DNA of 64,000 nucleotides, taken from Neptunicoccus cionae. Its GTDB lineage: Bacteria > Pseudomonadota > Alphaproteobacteria > Rhodobacterales > Rhodobacteraceae. A program made the position numbers and the translations under genes. This document shows, one piece after another, positions 34,509-44,086 of the stretch. The notes beneath the pieces are model-generated. The model saw nothing but the letters and a program-made list of their open reading frames with translations. It was not told where the DNA came from and searched no databases. The first letter of the stretch is position 1. Each line of letters begins with the position of its first letter. The stretch is from NCBI RefSeq assembly GCF_002860325.1, contig NZ_PKOJ01000009.1, positions 62,001-126,000 on the forward strand, written 5' to 3'.

Positions 34509-37500
34509 ATGGCACTCAGCATCTCACGAGCGAGCATCGAGCGTCCTGTGGCGGTCTGGCTCACCATCATCTTTTGTCTCCTCGGCGGCTATTGGGGGCT
34601 GAACACGGTCGGTCGCCTTGAAGACCCGAGCTTCACGCTCAAAACGGCGCTCATCTTCGTACCGTATCCCGGCGCCACGGCTCTGGAGGTTGAAGAGGAG
34701 GTCGCCGACGTCGTCGAAAATGCGCTGCAGCAAATGAAGCAGCTCGACCGGGTGGAATCGAAGTCGATGCCGGGCATGGCGCAGATCACCGTCGAGATCG
34801 AGATGACCTATGGCCCGGACGAGATCCCGCAGGTTTGGGACGAAATGCGCCGCCGCATCAGCGACGTGGAGGGGGACCTTCCCGCAGGGGCGCTACCGCC
34901 CATCATCAATGACGATTTCGGCGACGTCTATGGCATGTTCTATGCGGTAACGACCGAAGGTCTGAGCCCATCGGAGCAGAGGGATTTGGCCACGACGCTC
35001 CGGCTCGGACTGGTCACTGTCGATGGCGTCGCCAAGGTCGAGGTTCAGGGCCTCTCCGAAGAGGTAATTACCATCTCGATCCCGTCTGCACGCCTCGAGA
35101 TGCTGGGCCTTCCGCCGACCCAGATCCTGGGCATTCTCGCAGACGAAAACCAGGTGTTCACCAACGGCGAGATCACCGAGGGCCCTGCCCGGATCGGCCT
35201 ATCGGTTCCGCCGGGCTATATTAGCCCCGAAGGGATAGAGGAGCTGCGGCTGGGCACGGCCGGAAATGTCGGCCAGATCGCTGTCAGCGACATCGCCAGC
35301 GTGACCCGCGAGGCGGCCGAACAGCCTAGCCAGATCATCCGGCAGAACGGCACGGCGGCATTTACCTTTGGCGTTTCCGCGTTGACGGACCAAAACGTGG
35401 TCGAAGTCGGTCAGGCGGTTTCAGCACGGCTTCAACGGCTCAAGTTGGGGCTTCCTGAAGGTGTCGAGATGATTCCGATCTACGAGCAGCATGTCGTGGT
35501 GGACGAATCCGTTTCAAGCTTTCTCGTCAGCCTCGGACAGTCGGTCGCGATCGTGGTCGGTGCGCTGATGCTGACCATGGGTTGGCGCGCAGGCCTCGTG
35601 GTGGGCGCGACCCTCGGGCTCACCGTTTTCTCTACACTGTTCTTCATGTCAGTGTTCGGGATACAGATGGAGCGGATCAGCCTGGGCGCCCTGATCATCG
35701 CGATGGGGATGCTGGTCGACAACGCCATCGTCATCACAGAAGGGATGGTGATCGGCATGGCGCGAGGAAAAAGCGCAGAAGACGCTGCTGCCGAGACCGA
35801 AAGCGCCACGTCAATCCCCTTGCTGGGGGCGACCGTTATCGGGATCATGGCGTTTTCCGGTATCGGGCTGTCGCCTGACGCCACGGGCGAGTTTCTGTTT
35901 TCGCTTTTCGCGGTGATCGCCATCTCGCTGCTAACAAGCTGGGTCCTGGCAGTCACGGTGACGCCGTATCTCGGCAAGCTGCTGCTCAAGACCCCCAAAA
36001 ACATTTCGGATAATCCCTACAAGGGCGTGTTCTACGCGACATATCGCGGGATTTTGTGGATGTCGCTGCGCGTCCGCATTCCGGTTGTTCTGACGATCAT
36101 TGGCATCACCGTTTGGTCCGTTATGGCTTTCGGACAGGTCAAGCAGGCCTTCTTCCCCGCCTCGAACACGCCGATTTTCTACGTTGAGTTCCAGATGCCG
36201 CAGGGAACCGATATCAACACGACCGACGAAGAGATGCAGCGGCTCGAGCGGATTCTCATGGATGAGGATGCCGTAACCGGGGTAACGGCCCTCGTCGGGC
36301 GCGGGGCAAGCCGATTCATGCTGACATACAACCCCGAGCAGGCGGATGCCAGCTATGGCCAACTCATCGTCCGGGTTGCGGACGCCGCGACGATCGCGAG
36401 CAGACTTAACCAGGACTTGCCCGCCGGATTCCCCCACGCTCTGATCCGTGTCGAAGAGATCGTGTTCGGACCGCCCTCCGGTGCCGATGTTGCAGTTCGT
36501 TTTTCGGGACCCGATCCGGTCATCCTGCGCCAGCTCGCGGATGATGCGATGAGGATTTACGAGGAGGCAGGAACCATCACCAATCCGCGCACCAATTGGC
36601 GGCAGCGTGAGATCCTCGTCGAACCCATCGTCGATGAGGCACGAATGCGGCTGGCTGGCGCAACGCGTGGAGCGATCGCGGATACCATCCGCTATGGAAC
36701 GTCCGGACTGCGCGTTGGCGACCTACGCGAGGACGACGTGTTGATTCCGATCCATCTCCGGCTTCCCGAGAGCGAACGCGACGGAGTTGACCGCCTTCGT
36801 GACCTATCGGTGTGGTCCGATGGGGCAGGGTCCTATGTACCCATGGCCAACCTTGTCGAAAGGTTCGACCCCCGTCTTGTCGAGGCACTCATTCACCGGC
36901 GCGACCGGGAGCGGACGATCACCGCTCTCGGCGGTGCCCGCAGCGATCTCACCGCGGATGAGGCCTTCCGAAGCGTCCGCACCGAGATCGAATCCATCCC
37001 GCTTCCCGACGGTTATGCAATGGAATGGGGTGGCGAATTCGAAAGTGCGCAGATGGCTCAGGAGTCGCTTGGCAAGCAGCTTCCCCTAGGCTTCCTGGTC
37101 ATGTTGACGATTTCGATTTTGATGTTCAACAAAGTCCGCCAACCGCTGATCCTGTGGCTCGTGGTGCCAATGTCCGTGACGGGCATGGTCCTGGGGTTGC
37201 TGTTCACCGGTCTGCCCTTCACATTTACGGCCCTGCTCGGCTTCCTGTCGCTTTCGGGAATGTTGATGAAGAACGCAATCGTTCTCATCGAAGAGATCGA
37301 CTTTCTACGTGCACAGGGTGTGCCCGATTACAAGGCGGTGATCGACGGCTCAGTCAGCCGTCTTCGCCCTGTGGTGCTCGCCGCCGGCACGACGATCTTT
37401 GGCATGATTCCGCTTCTGCCCGATGCGTTTTTTGCCTCGATGGCGGTGACGATCATGGGCGGCCTCGCCTTTGCTTCGGTCCTGACGCTCGTCGCGGTTC

Positions 37501-37580
37501 CGGTGCTCTATGCGCTTCTGTTCCGGATACGGCCACCGAAACGGGACACACAGTCGGACGGCCTAGCGGCGACCGCCTGA
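34509..37580 (+). CDS. RND efflux pump inner-membrane transporter (AcrB/HAE-type)
   Basis: This 1023-residue protein of normal RND length starts MALSISRASIERPVAVWLTI. It has the first membrane helix, the large periplasmic porter parts, GALIIAMGMLVDNAIVITEG in helix 4 with the proton-relay acidic residues, and SLSGMLMKNAIVLIEEIDFL in the second half. It would export hydrophobic compounds with an adaptor and an outer-membrane factor. The adaptor directly upstream is disrupted and no TolC-like gene follows, so the pump needs partners from elsewhere or is idle. Confidence 0.92.
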   Translation: MALSISRASIERPVAVWLTIIFCLLGGYWGLNTVGRLEDPSFTLKTALIFVPYPGATALEVEEEVADVVENALQQMKQLDRVESKSMPGMAQITVEIEMTYGPDEIPQVWDEMRRRISDVEGDLPAGALPPIINDDFGDVYGMFYAVTTEGLSPSEQRDLATTLRLGLVTVDGVAKVEVQGLSEEVITISIPSARLEMLGLPPTQILGILADENQVFTNGEITEGPARIGLSVPPGYISPEGIEELRLGTAGNVGQIAVSDIASVTREAAEQPSQIIRQNGTAAFTFGVSALTDQNVVEVGQAVSARLQRLKLGLPEGVEMIPIYEQHVVVDESVSSFLVSLGQSVAIVVGALMLTMGWRAGLVVGATLGLTVFSTLFFMSVFGIQMERISLGALIIAMGMLVDNAIVITEGMVIGMARGKSAEDAAAETESATSIPLLGATVIGIMAFSGIGLSPDATGEFLFSLFAVIAISLLTSWVLAVTVTPYLGKLLLKTPKNISDNPYKGVFYATYRGILWMSLRVRIPVVLTIIGITVWSVMAFGQVKQAFFPASNTPIFYVEFQMPQGTDINTTDEEMQRLERILMDEDAVTGVTALVGRGASRFMLTYNPEQADASYGQLIVRVADAATIASRLNQDLPAGFPHALIRVEEIVFGPPSGADVAVRFSGPDPVILRQLADDAMRIYEEAGTITNPRTNWRQREILVEPIVDEARMRLAGATRGAIADTIRYGTSGLRVGDLREDDVLIPIHLRLPESERDGVDRLRDLSVWSDGAGSYVPMANLVERFDPRLVEALIHRRDRERTITALGGARSDLTADEAFRSVRTEIESIPLPDGYAMEWGGEFESAQMAQESLGKQLPLGFLVMLTISILMFNKVRQPLILWLVVPMSVTGMVLGLLFTGLPFTFTALLGFLSLSGMLMKNAIVLIEEIDFLRAQGVPDYKAVIDGSVSRLRPVVLAAGTTIFGMIPLLPDAFFASMAVTIMGGLAFASVLTLVAVPVLYALLFRIRPPKRDTQSDGLAATA

Positions 37581-37927
37581 CGCAACGATCCTCCCCAAAA
37601 ATAGGTTTTCGAGCCAATTTGAGGATAGCGGGATGGCCCAGAAAAAACAAAACCGGAGAGAATCGTCGCGAAGCTCCGGGAGTCCGACGATCCCAGGGCG
37701 GCTCGTGCGGAGTTTCGAAGTAGAGTCCATGGTCCAAACGGCGCAATTCAATAGCGCTCGTTGGATAACTGAAGCGTTTCGACTTTAGATTGATACATGG
37801 CTTATCGTTTCTCGCACTCAACCGAAGGGAGCAGAAAGAGACCAAATTATTCAATCTTAGATCGAAGCGCTGTAGCGTACTATTTTGCACTCTGCGGCAT
37901 CAGACCCCCATTTCGCAATCTCAAGTC
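37581..37927. other. Intergenic stretch between the efflux and catabolic loci
   Basis: No coding frame, hairpin with T-run or repeat is supported in these 347 bp. The last part leads into the promoter and operator of the first CoA-transferase gene. Confidence 0.4.
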
Positions 37928-37972
37928 TTGAGGTTTGCCGTCCACGAGGCTACTATTCTAACAAATGTTAGA
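37928..37972 (+). promoter_or_regulatory. Promoter plus TCTAAC-N4-GTTAGA operator, site A
   Basis: TTGAGG (37928), a 17-bp spacer and TACTAT (37951-37956) are followed at once by the palindrome TCTAACAAATGTTAGA (37957-37972), which covers the predicted start of transcription. This is the first promoter of the catabolic island. Confidence 0.7.
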
Positions 37973-37991
37973 TTACTGGCGGCGAGAACGA

Positions 37992-39203
37992 ATGCCTGGA
38001 CCCCTTGATCACCTGAAAATCATCGAACTTGGCCACGTAATTGCCGGACCTTTTTCGGCAGCCTTGCTCTCGGATTTCGGTGCAGATGTCATCAAGATCG
38101 AGGCACCCAACCGAACGGATATGATGCGCGACCTCGGGCCCAAGGCAGAGGATGGAGCGGGCGTTTGGTGGAAGACGCTGGGCCGCAACAAGAAGATTCT
38201 GAGCCTAGACTGGAAGTCCGGCGAAGGCCGGGACATCCTGCGCAAATTGGTTGAAGGTGCCGATGTTCTTATCGAAAATTTCCGGCCGGGCGTGCTTGAA
38301 CGTGCTGGTATCGGGCCGGAAACCCTTCATGAGTGGAACCCAGATCTGATTGTTCTGCGCGTTTCGGGTTACGGACAGGAAGGTCCGATGCGGGACGTAC
38401 CTGCGTTTGGTCGTGCGGCAGAAGCCATGAGTGGTTTAGCACATCTGACCGGTTTCCCTGACGGGCCGCCGATGCACCCCGGATTTCCGGCGGCCGACAG
38501 CACGACAGGCCTGATGGGCGCATTGGGAATCATGATTGCGCTGTTTGCCCGCGAAAAGGGGATAGTACGGGGTCAGGTTGTCGATCTTGCGGTGTTCGAA
38601 GCGCTGCTTCGATTGATGGACTATCCTGTTCCCGCAATGACAGGTGCGAACCATTCACCGCGGCGCAACGGGCTGCGCCAGCCGATGGACTTTGCGCCGG
38701 GGGGCATGTTCCGCACGTCCGATGGGGTTTGGCTGACCGTCTCGGCAGGTAGCGCGGAAACTGCGCAACGCCTGTTGCGCGCGGTCGGAGGGGACTCTTT
38801 GGCCGATGACCCGCGGTTCGAGACACTCGGCGAGATGTCGCAGCACATGGCGGTGGTCTTTGACGCGATCAATGATTTCGTCACGCAGCACACCGCTGAA
38901 GAAGTTGCGGCTGTATTCGCACGACATGATGCGGTTGCCTCTCGGGTGTTGAGCGTCGAGGAGATCACGACCAATGAGCAGATACGCCATCGCGGGGACA
39001 TCGTATCGGTCGAGGGCGAGCAGACCCAGGTCATCGGTCCGATCCCGCATCTAAGCGCGACGCCCGGTGAACTTCGCTGGCTGGGACGACCGCCCGGCGC
39101 AGACAGCCGAAGTATTCTAAGCGATCTTGGTTTTGACGATGAGCAAATCTCTGCCCTTTGTGAGGCAGGACTCGTGAGACTGGAAGGCAAGGGGACGCCA
39201 TGA
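37992..39203 (+). CDS. Family III (CaiB/BaiF) CoA-transferase
   Basis: This 403-residue protein begins MPGPLDHLKIIELGHVIAGP. The family pattern includes VIKIEAPNRTD, ENFRPGVLERAGIGPETL and VDLAVFEALLRL; the last carries Glu where formyl-CoA transferase has its catalytic Asp. It should move CoA between acyl groups. ATG 37992 is chosen over 37965, which lies inside the operator. It overlaps the next gene by 4 bp. Confidence 0.9.
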   Translation: MPGPLDHLKIIELGHVIAGPFSAALLSDFGADVIKIEAPNRTDMMRDLGPKAEDGAGVWWKTLGRNKKILSLDWKSGEGRDILRKLVEGADVLIENFRPGVLERAGIGPETLHEWNPDLIVLRVSGYGQEGPMRDVPAFGRAAEAMSGLAHLTGFPDGPPMHPGFPAADSTTGLMGALGIMIALFAREKGIVRGQVVDLAVFEALLRLMDYPVPAMTGANHSPRRNGLRQPMDFAPGGMFRTSDGVWLTVSAGSAETAQRLLRAVGGDSLADDPRFETLGEMSQHMAVVFDAINDFVTQHTAEEVAAVFARHDAVASRVLSVEEITTNEQIRHRGDIVSVEGEQTQVIGPIPHLSATPGELRWLGRPPGADSRSILSDLGFDDEQISALCEAGLVRLEGKGTP

Positions 39204-40366
39204 CATTTAGAATGACCACCGACCAACAGGAAATCCGCGACCAGATTCTGCGGATTTGTGCACAATTCGACGATGACTACTGGCTGGACCGGGATCGCAA
39301 CGGTGGTTTTCCCCATGATTTGCACAGGGCAATGGCCGATGGCGGCTGGCTTGGCATCGCCATGCCTGAAGCGGTCGGCGGCGCCGGCCTGGGGATCACT
39401 GAAGCTACGATCATGATGCAGGCGATTGCTGAGTCAGGGGCTGGCGCGAGCGGGGCCTCGGCCATCCACATGAACATTTTCGGGCTCAACCCGGTGGTGA
39501 AGTTCGGGACCGATGAACAGCGCGCGCGCATGCTGAGCCCCCTGATCGCAGGTGATGAAAAGGCTTGTTTCGGCGTCACCGAACCGACGACGGGGCTGGA
39601 TACCACAAAGCTGAAGACCATGGCGGTGCGACAGGGAGACAGGTATGTCGTGCATGGTCAGAAGGTCTGGATTTCGACCGCGCAGGTTGCCCACAAGATG
39701 CTGCTTCTGGCCAGAACAACGCGGCTTGAGGATGTGACTAACCCGACCGAAGGGCTGAGCCTGTTCTATACCGATCTCAACCGTAATTTCGTTGATGTGC
39801 GAGAGATCGAAAAGATGGGGCGCAAGGCTGTCGATTCGAACGAGGTCTTCATCGACGGGTTGCCGATACCTGCCGAAGACCTGATCGGAGAAGAGGGCAA
39901 GGGGTTTCGGCAAATTCTGCATGGGCTGAATCCAGAACGCATCCTTGTGGCGGGCGAATGCATCGGCATCGCACGCAACGCTCTGACCCGCGCGGCGCAA
40001 TATGCCAATGAACGAGTGGTTTTCGACCGGCCTATCGGTCAGAATCAGGGCGTTCAGCATCCGCTCGCTCAGGCTTGGGCGCGGGTGGAATCGGCCAATC
40101 TCATGGTGATGCACGCCGCCGCCCTTTACGATGCGGGGGAGCCCTGCGGCATCGAGGCGAACGCAGCCAAGCTATTGGCCGCCGACGCCGCGGTTGAGGC
40201 GACCGAGGCCGCACAGATCACCTTTGGCGGATTCGGTTACGCAAAGGAATATCACGTGGAGCGTCTGGTCAGAGAAGCGCTCTTGTTCCGCATTGTACCT
40301 GTGACGCCGCAGATGTTGTTATCATTCATTGCTGAAAAAGCGCTAGGACTTCCAAAGTCTTACTGA
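39200..40366 (+). CDS. Acyl-CoA dehydrogenase
   Basis: This 388-residue protein has the ACAD layout: FAD-binding FGVTEPTTGLDT, VHGQKVWISTA, and the C-terminal FGGFGYAKEYHVERLVREAL with the usual catalytic Glu position filled. It should introduce a 2,3-double bond and pass electrons to ETF, encoded at 51.2 kb. ATGA overlap with the CoA-transferase indicates translational coupling. Confidence 0.9.
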   Translation: MTFRMTTDQQEIRDQILRICAQFDDDYWLDRDRNGGFPHDLHRAMADGGWLGIAMPEAVGGAGLGITEATIMMQAIAESGAGASGASAIHMNIFGLNPVVKFGTDEQRARMLSPLIAGDEKACFGVTEPTTGLDTTKLKTMAVRQGDRYVVHGQKVWISTAQVAHKMLLLARTTRLEDVTNPTEGLSLFYTDLNRNFVDVREIEKMGRKAVDSNEVFIDGLPIPAEDLIGEEGKGFRQILHGLNPERILVAGECIGIARNALTRAAQYANERVVFDRPIGQNQGVQHPLAQAWARVESANLMVMHAAALYDAGEPCGIEANAAKLLAADAAVEATEAAQITFGGFGYAKEYHVERLVREALLFRIVPVTPQMLLSFIAEKALGLPKSY

Positions 40367-40408
40367 CCGCGAGACACGGATTGGGATAGCGCGTATTCCC
40401 TACTTGAT

Positions 40409-40430
40409 TATTTTTCTAACGTCCGTTAGA
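40409..40430 (+). promoter_or_regulatory. TCTAAC-N4-GTTAGA operator, site B
   Basis: TCTAACGTCCGTTAGA (40415-40430) is preceded directly by TATTTT (40409-40414), which could serve as -10, as at site A. No clear -35 box is seen. It precedes the SDR gene by 44 bp. Confidence 0.65.
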
Positions 40431-40474
40431 TTATCAGACAAAGCCCCGCAATAGGGGAAAAGGGAGGAGGCGTC

Positions 40475-41329
40475 ATGAGTGAGACGCAGTTCGGGTCTTC
40501 GCGAGAAGACCTGTCAAAACGCACAACCGTTTACGCACATGATTTGTTCGCGGGCAAAACCGTCGTTGTAACCGGCGCAGGCGGAGGTTTGGGGCTGGCG
40601 ATTGCGGCTCTGTTCGCCAGGCTGGGCGCCAATCTGGCGATCAATGGACGCAACGAGGAAAAGCTGGCCTCCGCCAAAGAGTACCTCGAGAGTTTTGGGG
40701 GCAGAGTTTTCGCCGTGCCCATGACCATCCGTGACCCTGAACAGGTCGAGGATTTTGTCGCTAAGACGAATCAGGAATTCGGCTCCATAGACGTTCTGGT
40801 GAACAATGCGGGGGGGCAGTTTCCACAGGCTGCGCTGGATTTTTCCCCGAAAGGCTGGACCGCCGTCATTGACACCAACCTCAACGGAACCTGGTGGATG
40901 ATGCAATCCACGACGCGCCACTGGGTTGAGAACAAGCAACCGGGTTCCATCGTAAATATCGTGGCGGATATCTGGCGCGGGATGCCTGGCATCGCTCATA
41001 CCTGTGCAGCTCGGGCGGGGGTGATTTACCTGTCCAAATCGGTGGCGGTGGAGTGGGCGCCGCATGATATCCGCGTGAACTGCGTGGCACCGGGTTGCTG
41101 CGAAAGCAACGGTTTCGGGAACTACCCTCCAGAGGGTGCCGCAACTTTCCAGGATTCCAATCCGATGCGGCACGCCGGGGACGAATGGGATGTCGCTGAA
41201 GGTGTTGTCTATATGGCGGCCAACTCAGGAAAGTTTGTTACCGGTGAAGTTCTGAACATCGACGGTGGGCAGCAATTGTGGGGGGACCCATGGCCAACGG
41301 GTCGACCGGACCATTTCCTGATTTCCTGA
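40475..41329 (+). CDS. SDR of the peroxisomal trans-2-enoyl-CoA reductase (PECR) type
   Basis: This 284-residue SDR has cofactor motif VTGAGGGLG near 34-42 and VLVNNAGGQFP. In place of YxxxK it has IAHTCAARAGVIYLSKSVAV, the pattern of PECR and related acyl-CoA-acting SDRs, followed by IRVNCVAPG. It is predicted to act on an enoyl- or hydroxyacyl-CoA intermediate. An AGGGAGGAGGCGTC ribosome site precedes the ATG. The stop overlaps a downstream ATG by one base. Confidence 0.82.
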   Translation: MSETQFGSSREDLSKRTTVYAHDLFAGKTVVVTGAGGGLGLAIAALFARLGANLAINGRNEEKLASAKEYLESFGGRVFAVPMTIRDPEQVEDFVAKTNQEFGSIDVLVNNAGGQFPQAALDFSPKGWTAVIDTNLNGTWWMMQSTTRHWVENKQPGSIVNIVADIWRGMPGIAHTCAARAGVIYLSKSVAVEWAPHDIRVNCVAPGCCESNGFGNYPPEGAATFQDSNPMRHAGDEWDVAEGVVYMAANSGKFVTGEVLNIDGGQQLWGDPWPTGRPDHFLIS

Positions 41330-42174
41330 TGAAAGCCATGAACCTTAATGGGGACAATAAGATCCAGATGACAACGAAGAATAAAATAGCAGTTGGTACC
41401 GATGGCGGGGCGCTTCTGAAGTGCAACGGGGTCGAACGACGGTTTGGCGGCATCGTTGCTGTCACCGGAGTTGATCTCGTCATTCGGCAAGGTGAAATCT
41501 TTGGGCTTGTCGGACCGAATGGTAGCGGCAAGACAACGCTAACGAACGCAATTACCGGGTTTTATCCGCCAAACGTAGGCACTGTCCGGCTGGCGGGAAA
41601 AGACATCACGGGCACAGCGCCTCATAAGGTTGCCAAGCTCGGGGTTGCGCGGACGTTCCAGAATCTTGCCCTTTTCAACGGGATGAGCGTTCTGGACAAC
41701 ATCCTGCTCGGGCGGCACATCCACATGAAACCGGGCGTCTTACGCACGGCGCTTTATTGGTGGGCGGCGCGGCATGAAGAGATCGAGAACCGTAAGATCG
41801 TCGAGGAGGTGATCGAGTTTCTACAGCTTGAAAGCATCCGACATGAGTTGGTCGATGGTCTTCCGATCGGGCTGAAAAAACGGGTCGAACTTGCGCGGGC
41901 ATTGGTGGCCGAGCCGCAAATGTTGATACTCGATGAGCCGATGGCAGGCATGAATCAGGAAGAGAAGGGGTATATGTCCCGCTTCATTCTGGATGCCCGT
42001 GCCGAACGCGGCGTCAGCGTTCTGCTGATCGAGCATCATATGGATGTCATCACCGGCATCTGTGATCGGATGCTGGCGCTTAATTATGGCGAAATGATCG
42101 CCAGCGGCATCCCGAAGGACGTTGTAAAAGACCCGCGGGTCATCGAGGCATATATCGGAGGGTCGCATGACTGA
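41329..42174 (+). CDS. livG: Branched-chain-type ABC transporter ATP-binding protein (LivG)
   Basis: This ATPase of about 281 residues has Walker A GPNGSGKTT, the family's FQNLALFNGMSVLDN, a degenerate signature region (GLPIGLKKRVELARALVAEP) and Walker B LILDEPMAGMN. The canonical LSGGQ is replaced by LPIGLKKR, as in some Liv-type ATPases. Start candidates are 41329, coupled to the SDR stop, and 41368. It is the first gene of the importer set. Confidence 0.85.
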   Translation: MKAMNLNGDNKIQMTTKNKIAVGTDGGALLKCNGVERRFGGIVAVTGVDLVIRQGEIFGLVGPNGSGKTTLTNAITGFYPPNVGTVRLAGKDITGTAPHKVAKLGVARTFQNLALFNGMSVLDNILLGRHIHMKPGVLRTALYWWAARHEEIENRKIVEEVIEFLQLESIRHELVDGLPIGLKKRVELARALVAEPQMLILDEPMAGMNQEEKGYMSRFILDARAERGVSVLLIEHHMDVITGICDRMLALNYGEMIASGIPKDVVKDPRVIEAYIGGSHD

Positions 42175-44086
42175 TTTGACGCAAAAACAGTCTTCGGGCG
42201 GCGATACGATTGGTGCACTGCTGGCGCAAAACGCGTCGCGCCACGGAAAGGATATCGCGCTTCGCGAAAAGGAACGCGGGATCTGGAAAGAAACCACTTG
42301 GGCGGAATACGCCGAAGAGGTGCTTGCCTGCGCGGCCGGACTTGAAAAAATCGGCGTAAAGCCGGGCAAGGCAGTACTTATTCTGGGCGATAACCGTGCA
42401 CGGTTGTACGGCGGCATGCTGGCTGTTTCGTTGCTGGGCGCCTATACAATGCCTGCCTATCCGGGCGCGACAATCGAAGAACTTCGGCACTTTCTTGGCG
42501 AAGTCGAAATCGTCGCGGCCATCGCCGAAGATCAGGAGCAGGTAGACAAGATCCTGGAACTGAAGGACGCGGGCGCCGAGGGTATCGACCACATCATTTA
42601 TGATGAAGCGCGAGGCCTCGGATTCTATGAGGTTGAAGGGCTGATGTCCTGGGATCACCTGATCGAAGTCGGTCAGCACGATCTTAATGAAACCCCGGGC
42701 TTGCGCGAAGATCTCTTTGGTCGGGCAAAGCCCGGCGATCCGGCCATCTTCATGCATTCTTCAGGGACCACGGGCAAGCCGAAAGGTATCGTTCTGAGTC
42801 AAAAGAACGTTATTGCTGCGGCCAGGAACGGGCAGGCAGCGGGTGCATTCGACGAAAACGAGGAAATCCTCGCCTATCTTCCGATGGCTTGGGTGGGCGA
42901 CTTCGCCATTACCGTCGCGGCGGCGCTGCTCTGTCGGTTCACCGTGAACGTGCCTGAGCGTCAGGAAACCGTCGTGCGCGACATGCGCGAAATCGCTCCG
43001 ACATTCTATCTGGCGGCGCCGAGAAGCTGGGACCAGATGCTAACGACAATCCAGGTGGGTATCGAAAACTCGACCCCGGTCAAAAAATGGCTGTACCATT
43101 TTTTCATGGACCGGGCGATTGCCGCCGAGACACGCAAGCTGAATGGCAAAAGCGGCGGTGCACTGGAGCCTTTGGGCCGATTTCTGGGCGAGGCGATTGT
43201 TTTCGGCCCGATCAAGGACCAGTTCGGGATGAGCCGTCTCAAGAACGCGTTCACCGGCGGGGAAGCGATCGGCGAAGACACTTTTGTTTTCTACCGAGCC
43301 CTGGGAATCAAATTGCGCCAACTCTACGGCCAGACCGAAAATAGCGCGATCAATGCGATTCAGGCTCCGGGCGAGGTGCGCCTCCATACCGTTGGCAAAC
43401 CCGCACCTGGCGTCGAGGTGAAAATCGCCGAAGACGGAGAGATCCTGGTGCGTTCGGACAGCGTGTTTGAAGGGTACTTCAACAAACCCGAAGCGACTGC
43501 TGAAGCGCTTGAGGGCGGGTGGCTGCATACCGGCGATGCCGGGTATCTGGAGGATGACGGACACCTGGTTGTTCTGGGCCGTGTCTCCGAGGTCATGCAT
43601 ACAGCCGGAGGTGAGCGCTATGTGCCAAACTACATTGAGAACCGGCTGAAATTCAGCCCGTATATCAAGGATGCGGCTGTTATCGGTGCCGGCCTGGATG
43701 AATTGACTGCCATGGTCTGCGTGGATTTCGAGGCAGTGGGACACTGGGCCGAAGTGAACGGGGTGCCTTATGTGTCCTATTCCGATTTGTCGCAACGCGA
43801 CGAGGTCGCGGCGCTGCTGCACGGGGCATTCGAACGGGTAAATAAGGCCGTCACAGAGCCGTTGCGTCTTAAACGCTTTGTCAGCCTGCCGAAGGAATTC
43901 GACCCGGACGATGGTGAGATCACGCGGACCCGAAAACTGCGACGCAAGGTCGTACAGGAACGCTATGTCGACGTGATCGCGGCGCTCTACGACGGTTCAA
44001 AAGATGTCCACGTAAGCGCGCAGGTGACTTACGAGACAGGGGAAGTAGGGAAGGTCGAAAGAAGCCTTCCCATCAGGGAGGTATAA
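42167..44086 (+). CDS. AMP-binding long-chain acyl-CoA ligase-type enzyme
   Basis: This 639-residue protein has the P-loop-like HSSGTTGKPKG near 197-207, then AYLPMAWVGD and LYGQTENSA, GWLHTGDAGYLEDDGHLVVLGR, and the C-terminal RKLRRKVVQERYVDV. It activates a carboxylic acid with ATP and CoA. It overlaps livG by 8 bp and is embedded in the importer operon, which suggests the imported acid is its substrate. The exact acid is unknown. Confidence 0.9.
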   Translation: MTDLTQKQSSGGDTIGALLAQNASRHGKDIALREKERGIWKETTWAEYAEEVLACAAGLEKIGVKPGKAVLILGDNRARLYGGMLAVSLLGAYTMPAYPGATIEELRHFLGEVEIVAAIAEDQEQVDKILELKDAGAEGIDHIIYDEARGLGFYEVEGLMSWDHLIEVGQHDLNETPGLREDLFGRAKPGDPAIFMHSSGTTGKPKGIVLSQKNVIAAARNGQAAGAFDENEEILAYLPMAWVGDFAITVAAALLCRFTVNVPERQETVVRDMREIAPTFYLAAPRSWDQMLTTIQVGIENSTPVKKWLYHFFMDRAIAAETRKLNGKSGGALEPLGRFLGEAIVFGPIKDQFGMSRLKNAFTGGEAIGEDTFVFYRALGIKLRQLYGQTENSAINAIQAPGEVRLHTVGKPAPGVEVKIAEDGEILVRSDSVFEGYFNKPEATAEALEGGWLHTGDAGYLEDDGHLVVLGRVSEVMHTAGGERYVPNYIENRLKFSPYIKDAAVIGAGLDELTAMVCVDFEAVGHWAEVNGVPYVSYSDLSQRDEVAALLHGAFERVNKAVTEPLRLKRFVSLPKEFDPDDGEITRTRKLRRKVVQERYVDVIAALYDGSKDVHVSAQVTYETGEVGKVERSLPIREV

